DNA from: Hofstenia miamia
Lineage: Eukaryota; Xenacoelomorpha; Acoela; Hofsteniidae
NCBI GenBank assembly: GCA_900660155.1
Contig: CABFPE010001034.1
Span: 51,907 to 115,906, forward strand
Direction: 5' to 3'
Length of the DNA: 64,000 nt
In this document: one piece after another, positions 11,165 through 23,659 of the stretch
How the letters are laid out: each line of letters opens with the position of its first letter
Numbering within the stretch: the stretch's first letter is position 1
The notes under the pieces: generated by a model
Told to the model about the DNA's origin: nothing
The model's database searches: none
What the model saw: the letters and a program-made list of their open reading frames with translations, nothing else
Position numbers and translations under genes: made by a program

Positions 11165-12478
11165 CATAAGAAAGTTACGTTTGAGCAGAAGAGATTTTTT
11201 ACGATTTAAAAAAGTACTATGTTGCGATTTCAAAAAAATGTATCAAAAAATCTCTGAGTTATCTAATCCTACTGAAACTCCAAAACATTTAATACCGAGT
11301 GCTCAATCCTTTCAGAACTATTTTATTGATAAGGTGGAAAAGGTTTATAAGAATTTCGAAAGTGAATCTACAGAAAAGATTATAGAGTACTTCCCTGAGC
11401 ATACTACTGTATTAATGAAATTTGAGCATCTTTCGATAACAGAGTGTCAAACCCTCCTCATTACAATGAGAATTACGAATTGTGATCTTGACCCAATTGA
11501 CAAAAATTTCCACAGTGTTTAGTTTTAGGCCCAATCTTGTTCACGATCTATAACTCATTTATATCTCATAAAATACATAAAGTACATAATCATGTGTATG
11601 CTGATGACACGCAAATATATATCACTGTCGAAGAGGAAGTCCTTGCTTCACCAAACAACTATCTCCTCTACGATAATTGAAGAGCTATCGCAATTGATGA
11701 AATGTGGCTTCTTCTTTCTCAATGATGGGAAGACAAAGTTTCTAAGCATAAGTAGTAGGGCTTCGGATTGTGATCTTATTATTAATCTGGGTTGCATGTT
11801 TGACAGTAGCATGTCGATGATATCGCAATTGAATATGAAAATGAAATCATCAAATTTCATCTTAAGAAAAATTGCCAAGATTAGAAAATATATGTTGCAA
11901 ATACTAATAAACTTGTACAATCGTTAGTATTATCACACATTGATGTACACAATAGCCAACTACATCAAATTGTCTCTCGTCATTTGAAACGTCTAAAAAC
12001 TGTTCAAAATAGATGTGCCAGGTTAGTTTTCAATCTAGGCTACCGAGAAAGAACATCTCCGGCAATTTTGGAGTTGCACTGGTTGAAAGTGAAACAGAGG
12101 ATTATTTACAAAACTTGTCTAATAACTTGGAAATGCCTGCATGGAATGGGGCCTACTTACCTAACTGAATTGCTGCATACAAATGAAACAAATTTGAGAT
12201 CTCAGGGATTGCTCATCATACCCAGAACCAGGAGAAAATTGAAGGAAAGAGATTTTCAGTGCTTGCTCCAAAACTATTTAATGGACTACCTCGTGAAGTA
12301 CGCCAATCCTCAAGTGTTAGGGAATTTAAAGGAAAATTAAAGTAATATCTGTTCGTCAATCAGTTTGATGACAATAATTTTGTGTAAATGTATATTATTA
12401 TTATGTAATTGTGCATTAGAGTTCCTCCTGGGAAATGTCTGCGCTTTATAAGAATTAACATAATAATTATAAATAATA
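11165..12478 (+). mobile_element. LINE fragment, CR1/L2-like clade, internally deleted
   Basis: Three readable pieces on the plus strand. 11,181-11,522 looks like the linker before the reverse transcriptase (KKMYQKISELSN, then SFQNYFIDKVEKV). Next, 11,523-11,935 reads in shifting frames through a GPILFTIYN segment, the catalytic YADDTQIY and a NLGCMFDSSMSM segment. 11,984-12,340 is the C-terminal domain (LKRLKTVQNRCARLVF, then LELHWLKVKQRIIYKT). The fingers and early palm of the RT are missing between the first two pieces near 11,520, and several frameshifts and stops interrupt the rest. The 3' end carries an AATAATAATA-type tail near 12,450-12,480. No endonuclease domain is present, so it is 5'-truncated as well. 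It lies in the sense-opposite orientation inside an intron of the Ig gene. Confidence 0.8.
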
Positions 12479-12734
12479 ATAATATGTCAAAATTGTAATT
12501 CATTTGAAAATTTAAAATTTTTCTTAATTTATATGTTTATTGTTATCATTTATAAGCAAAACATTCTTTCATTTCTATTAAATGTTCGTTCAGAATTTTC
12601 TTCACTAGATATAAAAGATATCCTTCTGCCTTTGTTGGGCTTGTGCATGTTCAAACATCAATGTTTGAACTGCTTAGATATATAAAGTTGTTGTTTTATA
12701 TATAAAAGTAATGCTTTGTTGTCAAAACCTACTG

Positions 12735-12870
12735 TTTGCCACCAATGGGCCATTATTGCCTCACCCATCAATGGGTCATTGTCGGGAATACATCACTGGC
12801 CCATTAATTCCTACCGGTCATCTGCCAATAATGGCCATCAATGGCCCATTGTCGGTCTCTTAATGGCTGG
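12735..12870. repeat. GGGCCATTG-type repeat cluster, right of the LINE
   Basis: Several units of CAATGGGCCATTATTGCC, CAATGGGTCATTGTCGG, CACTGGCCCATTAATT, AATGGCCATCAATGGCCC. Units occur every 25-35 bases in both orientations. Partner of the cluster at 10,880-10,955. Confidence 0.6.
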
Positions 12871-13299
12871 TATTTGGGTTAAATTCGGTTCCAAAGTAAT
12901 AGTTTTTTACAAATTCAGATAGGATCAGATTTGAATTCAAGCATTAAACTTTTGAAATCGATTCCAAATATATATTGAAATACATTTGAGTAATGTATTC
13001 ACATGATTTCAAGACATTATTTGTTAAGGGTTTCTTACTCAATGTGTGATTATTTGAACAAAAATAAACAATGAGGTATCACAATCTTGGTTGCATTAAG
13101 CCCTATTGTACATGTTATCAGAAGTTGAAAGACGGTTATGATGATGATAAAGTATTAAATAATGGGAATTGAGCATTAAGTTTATAACTAGTTATTAATA
13201 TAAAAAATTTATTGATGTGATAAATATGTGACTTAATAATTTTGCTAAATTGATTTTTAAATTTTTTTTATTTTATACTACAAAATTTAGTTACTTGCA

Positions 13300-14640
13300 A
13301 TTAAAATAAAAAATTTCCAGCTCTTTCTAAACTTAAATCAAACAAATGATGGAACGTCAAACACCGGAATGAAAGTAAAATTAGAAAAACACTATGTTCA
13401 TAATAATGTATATATTATTTATATTTCAGTGTTCTTGCAGTATTATTTGACTATTTTAAAAGTTTCAATACTTGGAAAAACCTTGAACAAAATTTAGTAA
13501 AATTTGTACTAGGATGCGGCCACAGATCTATAATATCCTTGGAAGTCCCTTTATATTATTTGTAATTACCATTGCTCAAGTATCTATATTCCCAGAGGCG
13601 ATTTGTAATTTTAACAATTTTAAAAGCATAAATGCTTGAAGTGTGAAGGCGATGAAGTCGAGGATATGGCAAGTTGGAAAGCTTAAGAAATTTTTTAAGA
13701 AATATCAATTTATTTTTCAGATACAATTATATGACTGATTTTCATTGCACGAAATAAATTTAGAAATTTGCACATTCAGGTTGGGATGCATTTAGTTTAT
13801 TTCATTGCAGTGGTCATAGTCATGAAATTTAAATCCTTTTAATTTGTGCTCAAGCTCGAAATAAAGTAGAAGATAAATTATCATTAACTCTCAAATGATG
13901 CATAGAAATAAACGGGATTATATGCTCACTATAATGCATCTACATATACTACATTCTATTTATTTACTTGTAGTAAAATTTGAAAAAATTGATTATTTGA
14001 TATTAAATTCATATAGTATTACTTCCAAATTAAAATCTAAATATAATTGCTCAAGAAGTTTTCAATTCCTGAACAATTATTGAATACCAAATTGCTGATT
14101 GCGAGGGGAGCTGTGGTCAAAGAATGTCGGTCTGCTTGCAGTTCTGCTCAATTGCAAAGTCTACATAATCTTTTTTAATCGAAAATATAATGTATGTAAA
14201 CACTTGATACATAAAAATTATATGACATACATTTTTAGTGCAATAATGTATCCGGGATGTTAGGCACTATGTCGCCCGTGTATATGATAATGAATACGAA
14301 ATCAAACAATGTTAAGGGACACTATAATCTATAATATTATAGCAGGTATATCTGGCTTATATTTGAATATCAAAAGTTGATCATGATAAAATAATTTTGA
14401 ATTTTTCAATTTTTTGTTATTTTACGAAGTTTCATTAGTTGGTTACTTCATAAATTGCATTACCTCATGAAATTTTGCAATAAACTTATAATTTGTATAT
14501 TGGGCATACACATGCTGGGTATTTCCTTCTAACAATATATATATAATTGGCCAACATATTATTACTTTAAATTCAATATTTTTGCAGACCGGTGTATTTT
14601 ACATAATAAACTTGTTATATGTAATATTTCTGTACAATTT
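13300..14640. repeat. Right copy of the old segmental duplication (partner 664-3,120)
   Basis: Aligns in order with 664-1,291 and 2,802-3,120. This copy preserves the empty target site of the hAT-like element (near 14,270) and is more AT-rich, with an internal expansion around 13,750-14,090 that the left copy lacks. No gene is carried: the open frame 13,895-14,083 falls in that expansion and shows no domain. It lies in the intron between D2 and D3. Confidence 0.8.
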
Positions 14641-14676
14641 ACTTGTTTCTTGCCATTTGATATTAGGGATTTCAAT

Positions 14677-14680
<4 letters not shown>

Positions 14681-14715
<35 letters not shown>
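14681..14715. repeat. (TA)n microsatellite at a duplication edge
   Basis: AT tract about 55 bases left of the start of the 14,770 duplicated block. The second copy of the block (34,920) also starts about 45 bases right of a (TA)n tract, although the spacer sequences differ. Confidence 0.95.
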
Positions 14716-14719
<4 letters not shown>

Positions 14720-14949
14720 CATGTAAAAATTTGGTTAAAAACTATATAAATAAACTTTAAAATCTGTTAACCAATACCGATGTATTTTGAGTAATACCGA
14801 ACGGAACCTATTCACAAATTTTCATACCTCCTTCTTAAAAATGAGTTTAAATATATAATTAAGAATTGCAGTGATATTTTTGCATAAACTGGTTATAAAC
14901 TGCTATAGCTTTTGTTAGGCATTGTATTGATTTTGTTTGTAGTAGTGTT

Positions 14950-14995
14950 CTGCGGCCATGGCCGCGTCGGACAGCCGACTATGGCCAAAATACCG
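14950..14995. repeat. Nested GC-rich palindromes in AT-rich DNA
   Basis: GCGGCCATGGCCGC is a perfect 14-base palindrome, followed at once by GTCGG-ACA-GCCGAC, a second hairpin, then ATGGCCAAAATACCGG. The identical cluster is in block A copy 2 at about 35,102-35,145. It may be a transposon terminus or a structured DNA site; no family was recognised. Confidence 0.6.
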
Positions 14996-17637
14996 GCTAT
15001 GATTAATTTCTGAATATTAAGATTTACAATTTATTTCCACGACTTTTATTTGTATTTTTGTTTTTAAACCTTAGTCGTTTTGATAATTTTCTTTAATTAT
15101 TCGAAATACAGTATTGCATTTAGTCAAATAGGGCTTATTGTGGAAAATTACTGTGTTTTATATGTTTGCCTATATAGTTAGTCAATAAATAAGATGCACG
15201 CAGATTTATGTCGCATTTTGCAAAACATTTATTAAGTTGTTTATATTAGGTGAAAAATTAATAAATAACTAATCAATCCCTATATTTGATTAAAATGTTA
15301 TGCTGATTTTTCTGTAGCATCATTACTATAGCGCAATGAACTATGGAACCAGAAATTAATTTCACCATTAATATGTTCAAATCCTACATGTATACTGAGT
15401 TAACTCGTGCATTGAACCAAAATAATATATATGACTATATGCTTTCATGGTGGGTTCCAAAATATTTGTTTATGGTGAAAAAGCAACTCTAATAAAGACT
15501 TCAGCAAATTGATGATGACCATCATCCTTCGCAGTTTGCATCACATTATAGGCCTTAGAATTTGAACAGTCCATCCTATTCTAGTAGATAAGCGCCAAAT
15601 GCATAATGTTTACGCTGTATGGATGCTGCACCAATTATTGGATAATGTCAAATTGCGTACAATCCATCATCAATTTGCTTGATCACTTGGGTAACTTCAT
15701 GAAAGATCATTACACTTTAGAAGATAAAACGATTGTCCACGTTGCCCAAACAACTAATAAATGAGGAAGCCATGTTTGGTTAAGAAAGGCGAAAAAATAT
15801 TCCATGTTGAATCATTGAGAGGGCAAACACAAGGAAGGGTTATGTTGGCTATTGCGTTTACCATTATTGTCTCAGAAGCATGTGTACAATTCATAAAAGT
15901 AATAGGTGATAAATGGCGTGCGCTCCGATCACTAATAACAGAAATTGAGAAATTACGCTGACAACATTACAATGCCAGAAATCATGAATTATGCAACACA
16001 ACAGAATTTTTCTTGACTTAGGTAAATAATTTCAACTTGTGTTTGAATTTCAAATAATACGAAAGTTGGAAGACAACTTGATCTTTTCATGTTGCAGATT
16101 CCCCACATACAAAAACTTGTCTAATTTGCTTGTGTAAGTATCTCATTAAAGCGTTGCATGTATTCATGCCTGGCAAATATCTGATAAAGCGTTGAACATA
16201 AGCAATAAGTACTTGAAAATTTTAAAAGTATTGGGGCATCTTTACAATTTATTTGCCAACCCTAGCTCAAAATATTGATAACTGACATTTTATCAATATC
16301 TAGAAAATGAATGTTGAAATTATAGCCATGCAGTTATACACGGAATTCAGCAGTATATTGATTCTAAGCTCTTCCATTATCTTGCATATGTCCTCCGACA
16401 ATTTGAGGATTTTTATCAATATAAGATAAACTTCATTACGTGCAGCATTAAATTCTGCTATTCAATAAGATTTTAAACTTTTTTAAGAATGCAATATCAC
16501 TCAAATATATATAGAGAAGAATTGCAAATAATGACAAATAAAACACTTTAAAAAGACACAAATCTCATTTCACAATATTACTATAAATGTCAGTGGCAAC
16601 GCCAACATCCACTCGGTTATCATAAAATGTTAATGTTTGTAGAATAATTATATTTTGTTGTAGGGCATTAAAGTCTGTTTTGTTGTTGGAATACTAGAAC
16701 TATGCAATATATTTAATATGATTGTTTTTGTTTGAAAGCGATTACTAATCAATAGAGTTATAAACAGAAGAGTCAAAACATTTTAGACTTTATAATACCT
16801 AAAAAAATTGCTTTCAGCAATAATAATTATAATTATTATTACAATTATAATAATATTATTGCTATGGCAATTTAAGTTTCAAAGTTTCTCAGATGTTTGT
16901 GGAATCCACCGAAAAAAATTATGAATAAAATCATATTTGTTTCAAGTAAATTTTCGGAACTAAAAAAAATTAAATGACTAACAAAATTGAGTTCCTTTCA
17001 GAACTTTTGTGGAATCCATAAAAATAAATCCATAAAGTAATTTATTAGTTTTTGCTCTTATAAGTAATCTTCTCATTGAAGCTAATTGATAGATGCTCAA
17101 AAGGATTTGTACTTGCAATTAAATTTGCAAATTGGTTTAATTATTTTACAGTAAATATTCAAAAATTTTGCTTAATCAATTTTGCAGCTATTTTCAGTCA
17201 AATTGTTAGTTATTAATGTTGTAATCCAAAAAAGAATTTGAAAGTTTCATCAGGTTTAATGGAATCCACCCTCAACCCAACTCACTTTGCTAGAAAGATT
17301 TTGCAAAGAACAAGGTGGCAAGCCATTTTCTAAAAATTGATAAAGCACAGTATTATCTATAGAAAAATATTAACACCACTTTGAACAGCTAATCTTAATT
17401 CCTCTAATAAAATTATGTTTTTTAATAAAATATTTTAACTCTCATATTTAAAGTTAACGCATTGGCGTGCATTTACCACAAAAACAAGGGGGATTAAAAT
17501 GTTTCAAAAAATACAGATAAACACTTTCCAAATTTGGAAATTTTTGTATTTTACACTAAAAAACGCAATGTAGAAACAATATAATAACACAATGTAGAAA
17601 CAATAGGATAACACCGTGTAGAAAGTATAGAGATAAT

Positions 17638-18475
17638 TCAGAAAAACTCACTAATATTTTGTCCGCCATTATTGGCCAAACACACAGCAATGTGATTTGA
17701 CTTTGACTCGACCAGCTTTCTAAAATAATCATCAGTAATCTCTGTGCACCATACCACTTTAATTTGCTCCTTCAGATCGTCGAGTGATGTGCATTGGCGC
17801 TTCCTCAGACAGTTTTTGATGTGATGCCAGCCGGCAAGTTCTCAAGCAGTCGAAAGTCTTGTGATGCAATCCACTGTTTCACAACTTTGGCGCTGTGGCA
17901 AGGAGCACCATCTTGTTGTAGAACAGATGTTCCGCGAAGGTGCATAAACATGGGAACTCTCTCCTGAATTATTTTGAGGTAGGCTTTGGCTTTGACAGTC
18001 TCGTTATGAGGAACAAAATGCAGATCAGCACGCCCATTCGCAGGTAGAGCACCCAATTCATCACAGAATGTGCTGAGCGGACAGTTTGTTGCATGTAACA
18101 TGTGTTGAATCTTTGGTTTCTTGGTTGTCCAACATTTGGCCAATATTATACAAACTGGCAAATCTTGGATTCGTCACTAAACATTACTTGATGCCAAATC
18201 TCAGGGGTGTAGTGTTGGTATTGCCTGCAGAAGCACAACCAGTCTCAAATGTTTTTTGAAGACAATTGGTGCCGGTTTTCATGATGGAAGGTTAAAGGTA
18301 GTATTCAATCGACGCCTAATTGTGCGTGTTGATACATTCCACACTACCGCACCTAGATTTGGTTTGACTTCAGAAGATGAAGAGAATGGTTGATTGACGA
18401 CGTAATCGTGAATGAGACAGTCAGTCTGATTGGTTTTCACTTCTGGTCTTCCAGACCGCTAGCGAGAGGAAAAAT
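17638..18475 (-). pseudogene. Tc1-like transposase, defective (copy 1)
   Basis: Tc1/mariner superfamily transposase on the minus strand, which in intact form cuts and pastes DNA at TA sites. Readable from a GRPEVKTNQ segment near 18,450, through VSTRTIRRRLN (18,330), to a 118-codon open piece at 17,805-18,161 with the second catalytic Asp in LQQDGAPCHSAK, then LRKRQCTSLDDL and an ending at GGQNISEFF-stop (17,638-17,640). The stretch that should follow LPAG and carry the third acidic residue, normally in a P-D-L-N-P-I-E motif, is absent. The first catalytic Asp region (SDESKI) is out of frame, and the N-terminal helix-turn-helix part is not visible. It cannot be active. The same lesion is in copy 2, so it predates the duplication. 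Confidence 0.88.
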
Positions 18476-18823
18476 ATTGCAGTTGATGATAGCAAGTAAC
18501 ACTTCTGGATATGAAGATATGTATACAGTTCGCAAAAACATTATGCAAAATTGCTAAAAGTTTACGCATATGTTTGCATTTTATTGTCGCAGGGATCCGT
18601 AGGGACCCATTGGGATCAAAATTCTGCCCCATGGATAAAGTTTGTAAATTTGTAAATTAAGTTTAATTTATCCACATAAAGTATGTAAATACTTTAATAC
18701 GGCTGCTTTTGTCAAAAATTCGAATCTTAAAAATATTTTATGCAATTTGATAATGAGAAATCATAATTTGTTCATCCATTCAAAAGTTTTCAAAAGCTCT
18801 GAATGTAGATGAAATATCAATGG

Positions 18824-19736
18824 AATACTTAAATATATGTCAATACTTCAATTTAATAGTTCAATTTAAACATGATTTTCCTTATAAAACAAATATTATG
18901 ACGTTAACAAAATAGCATTTGCGTCCTACAACGCCCCCTTCAATTGCAAAAATAACAAAGTGGACCACGTTATTCCTATGCATCCCAAGCGAGTGCAGCC
19001 CTGCTAGATGGCCTATTGCCCACTTAGAAGAAAAGGCTAAAACAACAACAATTATATATTAATAATTATATATCATAATATTTAGAAAATTTTGACTAAG
19101 AAATATTTTCAAGCTCATATTTATATCTAGAAAATTGAATGCGTTAAATATAACCATTATTGTAATAAATTATTGGAATTTCATTTATATTTTAAGTAAA
19201 ATTATATTCACTTGCTCTGCTCTATTGACAGTTAGCCTTACACAATAATAATATATACCTTTAGTTGATAATTTATTGTGATATTTAATTTAAATTTAAG
19301 AAGCTTTGATCAAAGTGACAAAAATTTTAAGGATAATCGTATATAATTTTAAGAATTCATAAATAATTTTTTTAAAGATTTTTTCAGGATTTTTAAAGAA
19401 TTTCCATTATAGATTGAAAATTGAATCCTCATTAAAAATTTTCAAAAAATTTTAACTAGGGAGATAAGTGCATATATTTGCATGGATTTTTATTTTGTGA
19501 AAAAATAAATTTTAGACTTCACTTACTATAGCATTTCAAAAGACTTCTAAAATGGTTGTACAAAAAAGGCATTGAAGACTTAAGGAATAATCAATGAGGT
19601 TTTATTGATTCATAAAAATCGATTAGAGTTTAGGTCGGAAAACTTATTCAAAAATACATTCGTTTTCGCAATGACAATCAGATAAGCAGAATATAAACAT
19701 TTCATAAAAATAATTAGTGTATTTGATAGTACTTAC
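18824..19736. other. Intron sequence with one hAT-like terminus
   Basis: Unique to copy 1 of the large duplication. At 18,890-19,003 lies the reverse complement of the hAT-like end seen at 1,292: it finishes GCGAGTGCAGCCCTG and is followed by CTAGATGG as a possible 8-base target site. The opposite terminus was not found, so it is a truncated copy. Bases 19,534-19,577 are the source-like match of a 44-base patch found at 39,654-39,697. Confidence 0.6.
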
Positions 19737-20099
19737 ATATCACATCAATATGAATTTGGTGACTAGTAAGGCTCCAGCTGTATTTTGAATCATAACTTGC
19801 AAAATGTGCTGTGCATTGATAGACCCCAGATATTTTGGAAAGTGTGAAGCTGAATTTTGTTTCATTCTGTTTCACATTCCCTATTTTCCAATTGTACGTC
19901 ATGTTAGGAGAGTTGTATGACTTTGGAAATACATGAATTCCTTCTACTTTTTTATCAGTTACATCAAAATAACAAAAAATATTGTCTCCGCTATAAAAAT
20001 TAGTGTTGGTATCACTCACATCGGAAATTTCTCTATAATGTATTATCGATACATTTGGGGGAGCTTTGTTTGGCACTAAATATATATTAACGTTATATC
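19737..20099 (-). CDS. Ig I-set-like domain exon D2 (partial gene)
   Basis: Minus-strand exon of 363 bases (121 codons). The acceptor is CTTGCAG before 20,099 and the donor is T|GTAAGTAC at 19,736. Both ends are phase 1, in frame with D1 (Gly restored by G|GA) upstream and D3 (Tyr restored by T|AT) downstream. It begins with a proline-rich segment (APPNVSI), then Cys 43 in NIFCYF, a canonical core Trp 71 in TYNW, an acidic-free loop, and GVYQCTAHF with Cys 96, the classical G-x-Y-x-C of Ig domains. The Cys-Cys spacing of 53 residues is normal. Possible N-glycosylation sites are NVS, NMT and NET. It is the most canonical Ig domain in the locus. In the second copy of the duplication only 50 bases of it remain (40,106-40,155). 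Confidence 0.85.
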
Positions 20100-20769
20100 C
20101 TGCAAGAATGAAAAATAAATTAATATATTTCATTACTTTCCAGTATGATATTCATATTAATACAATGTAAGAAAGTTACATTTCAAGAATGAAATAATTA
20201 TGGGAAAAATAAAACAAGGTCAACCCTACTAAGAATATCTAATGTACATTACAATTGAAGCTTCTCCTACTGTAGAAATCAGGTTTTTCACTGATAAATA
20301 TCACTGTACTATATGTGGTACTTGGTTGATTGGCTTGATAAATAAAGATTTCTAACAATCACAATAATCTTAAAAATTGTAATTCAAGCTTATTGAGATA
20401 ATAGGGGATTGCAAAAATATAAGTTACTGCATGGGAAAGTATAATTTAACTAGCATAACTCACTATAATTACTTTTCAAATGCATTTCGTAGTTATACAT
20501 TTGCAGCACTAGTGAAATACTTCAGATTTTAACATTTATTAAAAAAATATCAAATTGGAATATATTCATAAATTCTAATAATTGCATGAATTCAAAAGGA
20601 CATACAAAAATATCCGTACTATTTCAATACAAAATATATATTTAATATTTCGTGGCCATCCAGGAATTGTGAATAAGCACATAAGTGGGAGGACATTGAA
20701 GGACAATTGCGGAATGATTTCATTTGTCTTATCATGTAACATTATGTCTTTCAACTGTCAAAGTTTTTG

Positions 20770-20813
<44 letters not shown>

Positions 20814-21138
20814 TATTAGGGTGTCCCTAATATTACTAAAATTTTTTTTTCTATTTTCAAATGCATACCATTTATATTTTTTGCTAATGCTATAAGATAC
20901 TCAAATATGTAATTTTGTCTTCATAGCGTAATTGCAACAAGTGTCGACCGAGCTTCAAAGTTTAGTAAAAAACGTTATTTCGTCTTGATATTTCAGTCTG
21001 CTATAATATCACTATAAATGTTATATAATCACTACAAATTTTATAAAATATTTGAATAAAAGTAAAAATTCAATTAGATGAACTTTAACATTTAATTAAA
21101 ATCATAAAATAATAACAATCAGTAAGGGTAATTTCTTT
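20100..21138. other. Intron between D1 and D2, start; no gene
   Basis: AT-rich DNA. Bases 20,550-20,630 are matched exactly by a patch at 40,656-40,736. A (TA)n tract lies at 20,774-20,810. Open frame 20,582-20,770 lies partly within the patched stretch and has no domain. Confidence 0.5.
20774..20810. repeat. (TA)n microsatellite
   Basis: TA tract followed by GTATATTAGGGTGTCC. Near 40,940 in the second copy another TA tract is followed by a similar GTTAGGGTGTC, hinting at a shared junction. Confidence 0.95.
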
Positions 21139-22390
21139 TTAGAGAAGTTTTTTTACAGTCTGGATACAATTTTCTATGTTCCTGTACACAGCACTGCAAG
21201 AACTGTTTTTTTCCTCTTCAGCCGTAAAAAGCCCGTTAAAATCTTGCATTAATTTAAAGGCCAATTCAGCTGTATCATTTACAACTCTCAAATAACTTAA
21301 TTTTCTTTTAGCTTCCAGAAATGCAGCGTTATTGCTCCAAGAAAGTATATCTTCCTTTAGAAAACAGTCTGCAATCATCAAGTGTTTTATCTGAAGAAAA
21401 AATAAGAATAACTTAAATAACCAAAAGATCAATAGCAATATACAAATGTCACAAAAGTAAATTTAACTTATTAAACGGCTTTTAAGTCCTCTTCTTTCCC
21501 AATGGATCATAGCGCTTGCTAGAATCTGAGATTTTGTGCTTGTTGAAGTTGGCTATCATTTTCTATTGAGTTTAGTTGCCAACTTCATCATCAAATAGTG
21601 ATAGCATTACTGTCTCTTCACATAAGTACCACAAATAATGGCTAAACTTTTTCATACTCTTTTAACATCTTCAAAAGTTCAAATCTTGGTTAGGTGCTTT
21701 AGTCACAACTTTGCATTTAAGCCACGATAAACAAGCAAACATCTTGTGGAGACATTTTGTCTTTTCAGTTAATTTGCATTGTGACTGAAATAAACATATT
21801 TTTTAAAGAATAGATTGCTCTCACGATCCAGTGTGCTTGATGCATAGTTCCGAGGGCCTTTGTCTTAGTTTTCCCTCTATGTCTTATCCCAAAAATAATA
21901 CACACAGTTCTACCTATTCGTGGTATTATTCTCTTACAAAACCTTGGTCTAATTCTGTCCCAGCAATACGTCCTTTAACGAAATTTAAAGATGATTCAAT
22001 ATATACTAGAATCGATGCTTTTCCTATTTTCTCTGAAGTTTTTGAGCATCGTAGTATCTGGGCTACTAGTAATTTGCTTAATCTTGCATTCAAAGACAGC
22101 TTTTAGGACCAATTCATAAACATGATGATGACAGGCGAAAAGCAGCAATTCTCCGAATGACCTGGCAGTCTTTGTTTCATTAAAAATAATTTATCTTTGT
22201 CTATTTTCATTCTCTCCAAAGCATCAGCATGTGCAATATCAATTTCAAAATTTTTTTCTCGGTTCCTGAACATTACCTGAGTTTTCTGACAATTTTTTCA
22301 ACTCTGTCCAAACATCATATAGATTAACAAGTTTCTTAATGCAGTTAGGAAATGCCCTTGTAGGAATTGTTGTTTTTTCCTAATATATGA
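21139..22390 (-). pseudogene. Degenerate copy of a multi-copy invertebrate protein family (unnamed)
   Basis: Read right to left on the minus strand, separate frames give RAFPNCIKKLVNLYDVW, FLMKQRLPGHSEN, LGTMHQAHWIVRAIYSLK, SHYLWYLCEETVMLSLFDDE, MIANFNKHKISDSSKRYDPL, then after an acceptor-like TTCTTCAG at 21,391 the final piece with WSNNAAFLEAK and VVNDTAELAFKLMQDFN. I recognise the order H-x-A-R-W-x-x-x-A-I-Y-x-L-K, then H-L-W-Y-L-x-E-E, then V-N-D-x-A-E, as a large family of uncharacterised proteins repeated in arthropod and cnidarian genomes; this rests on memory of the pattern. Stops and frame changes are frequent, so it is dead. It may be transposon-associated. The part beyond about 21,710 is repeated at 41,844-42,527. 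Confidence 0.55.
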
Positions 22391-23074
22391 TACACTCCCT
22401 AATCACAAGATTTGCACTTTCACTAACAGTCAGTTTAAAATAAAACTAATAGAACTTGTCGATTAGAGGGTAATTTTGCACCATATATTTGATAGCTAGG
22501 CGATCCAATTAGGGAAATATTTATGTTGATCACTCGGTAATTTCACTGACATGTTAACGCACTAATCAATGGAGCACTAATAATCTAAAAAACACGTATG
22601 AATTGACAAATTGAACATGTACTTATAAGTCACAGAACAGAAAATACACAAAAGTGTGGAAAAGTTTAAATAGCAAGTCAAATTAATATTTATTTCTAAA
22701 CAATATAATGCTCATACGAAACTTTAAGGAAGGTATGCGTAAAAAATTATCGAACTTGAAATATAAGGGAACCCTAATATATATATATATATATATCAAG
22801 GACATACTAATTTACAAAGACGGGAAATCAAAACAATCAGTGGCCAAATAATGAGTTGGCTGATATCATTTCCTCAATTTATATAATAATAATTTTATAC
22901 ATTCATATATTTTCATTGAAAATTGTGCAACATTATTTACATATTTTCAACCAAATATTGTTGTTTTTTGATTAAAAGTTTCAAAGTAAACAATTATTCA
23001 TGGAGCTATGCACGTAATTTAATCACTTGGTAAGCGTTATTCATCATTACCAGTCACTTTAATGGGTAGGAAAT

Positions 23075-23305
23075 GCTGTTAGAAATTGCAAATCAAACTG
23101 TGATTCACAAAATGAAACAAAAATTGTGTATGGATTTTAATCTAATGTTCACAAAAGAAGGCAATGGTTAAATGCTTTGCCCAACATTTTGCCTAAATCG
23201 CCTATAAGAAATATGGGAGTTTGTGAACTTCATTGGCCACGTAACTCTAAATTTTCAAAAATAAAAGGAAATTTAATGCCAGTAGAACCTTCATTTCTTT
23301 TTAAT
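23075..23305 (+). pseudogene. THAP-type zinc-finger remnant (copy 1)
   Basis: Plus-strand frame, interrupted by one stop, with AVRNCKSNCDSQNETK (two Cys), HKRRQWLNALPNILPK, GVCELHWPRNSK (Cys-x-x-His) and a PVEPSFLFN end. The C-x(2-4)-C, W, C-x-x-H and terminal P-S-x-F order matches the THAP DNA-binding domain found in P-element-related transposases and host proteins. Only this N-terminal domain is recognisable. Downstream frame 23,304-23,498 shows no known domain. A mobile-element origin is likely but not shown. The partner copy is at 43,213-43,443. Confidence 0.55.
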
Positions 23306-23659
23306 GTGCGAGAGTCTTTTATTTGACAAACTAATACTGTACCACAATAATTTCTCGCATGTACAAGGGCCATGTATTTATTTATATTTAGGGTTATTTA
23401 TAAGCAAGATCTATAAGAGGCAAAAGCAGCACGGTTGTGAAATTCCATTTATCATTCATCATAACAATACTGCATTCACTGAGCTACTTTCTTTTTGAGT
23501 CACAAGCCATTGCATAGCATTGGAGATCGCTGCTGGTTACAATTTCCTTCTTGATTGCATGGATCTGCTTCAGGTTCTGACCCTAATGATATCTTCTGTT
23601 CCTAAAAATGTTGTAATAAAGTTAATACATAAGATATAGTTAATTAATTGAGGAGTAAG

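Larger units (their letters stand above)
14770..18823. repeat. Segmental duplication block A, copy 1 (partner 34,920-38,957)
   Basis: About 4.05 kb matches 34,920-38,957 with only scattered substitutions and small indels, near 99% by eye. One visible indel is a loss of about 9 bases in copy 2 near 36,030. The block holds a GC-rich palindrome cluster (14,950-14,990), an AT palindrome at 16,818-16,875, repeated GTGGAATCCAC-like words at 16,900-17,270, and the Tc1-like transposase at 17,638-18,475. No host exon is seen in it. The open frame 15,761-15,961 is disrupted in copy 2 and has no recognised domain. Confidence 0.9.

Noticed and set aside
15761-15961. 66-codon plus-strand frame in block A
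   Set aside because: No recognised domain; the block A partner has a frame change at the same place, so it is not maintained.
21831-22106. Plus-strand 91-codon frame, repeated identically but one residue at 41,968-42,243
   Set aside because: Conserved only because the DNA is a recent duplicate; the minus strand carries the recognisable protein-family debris.
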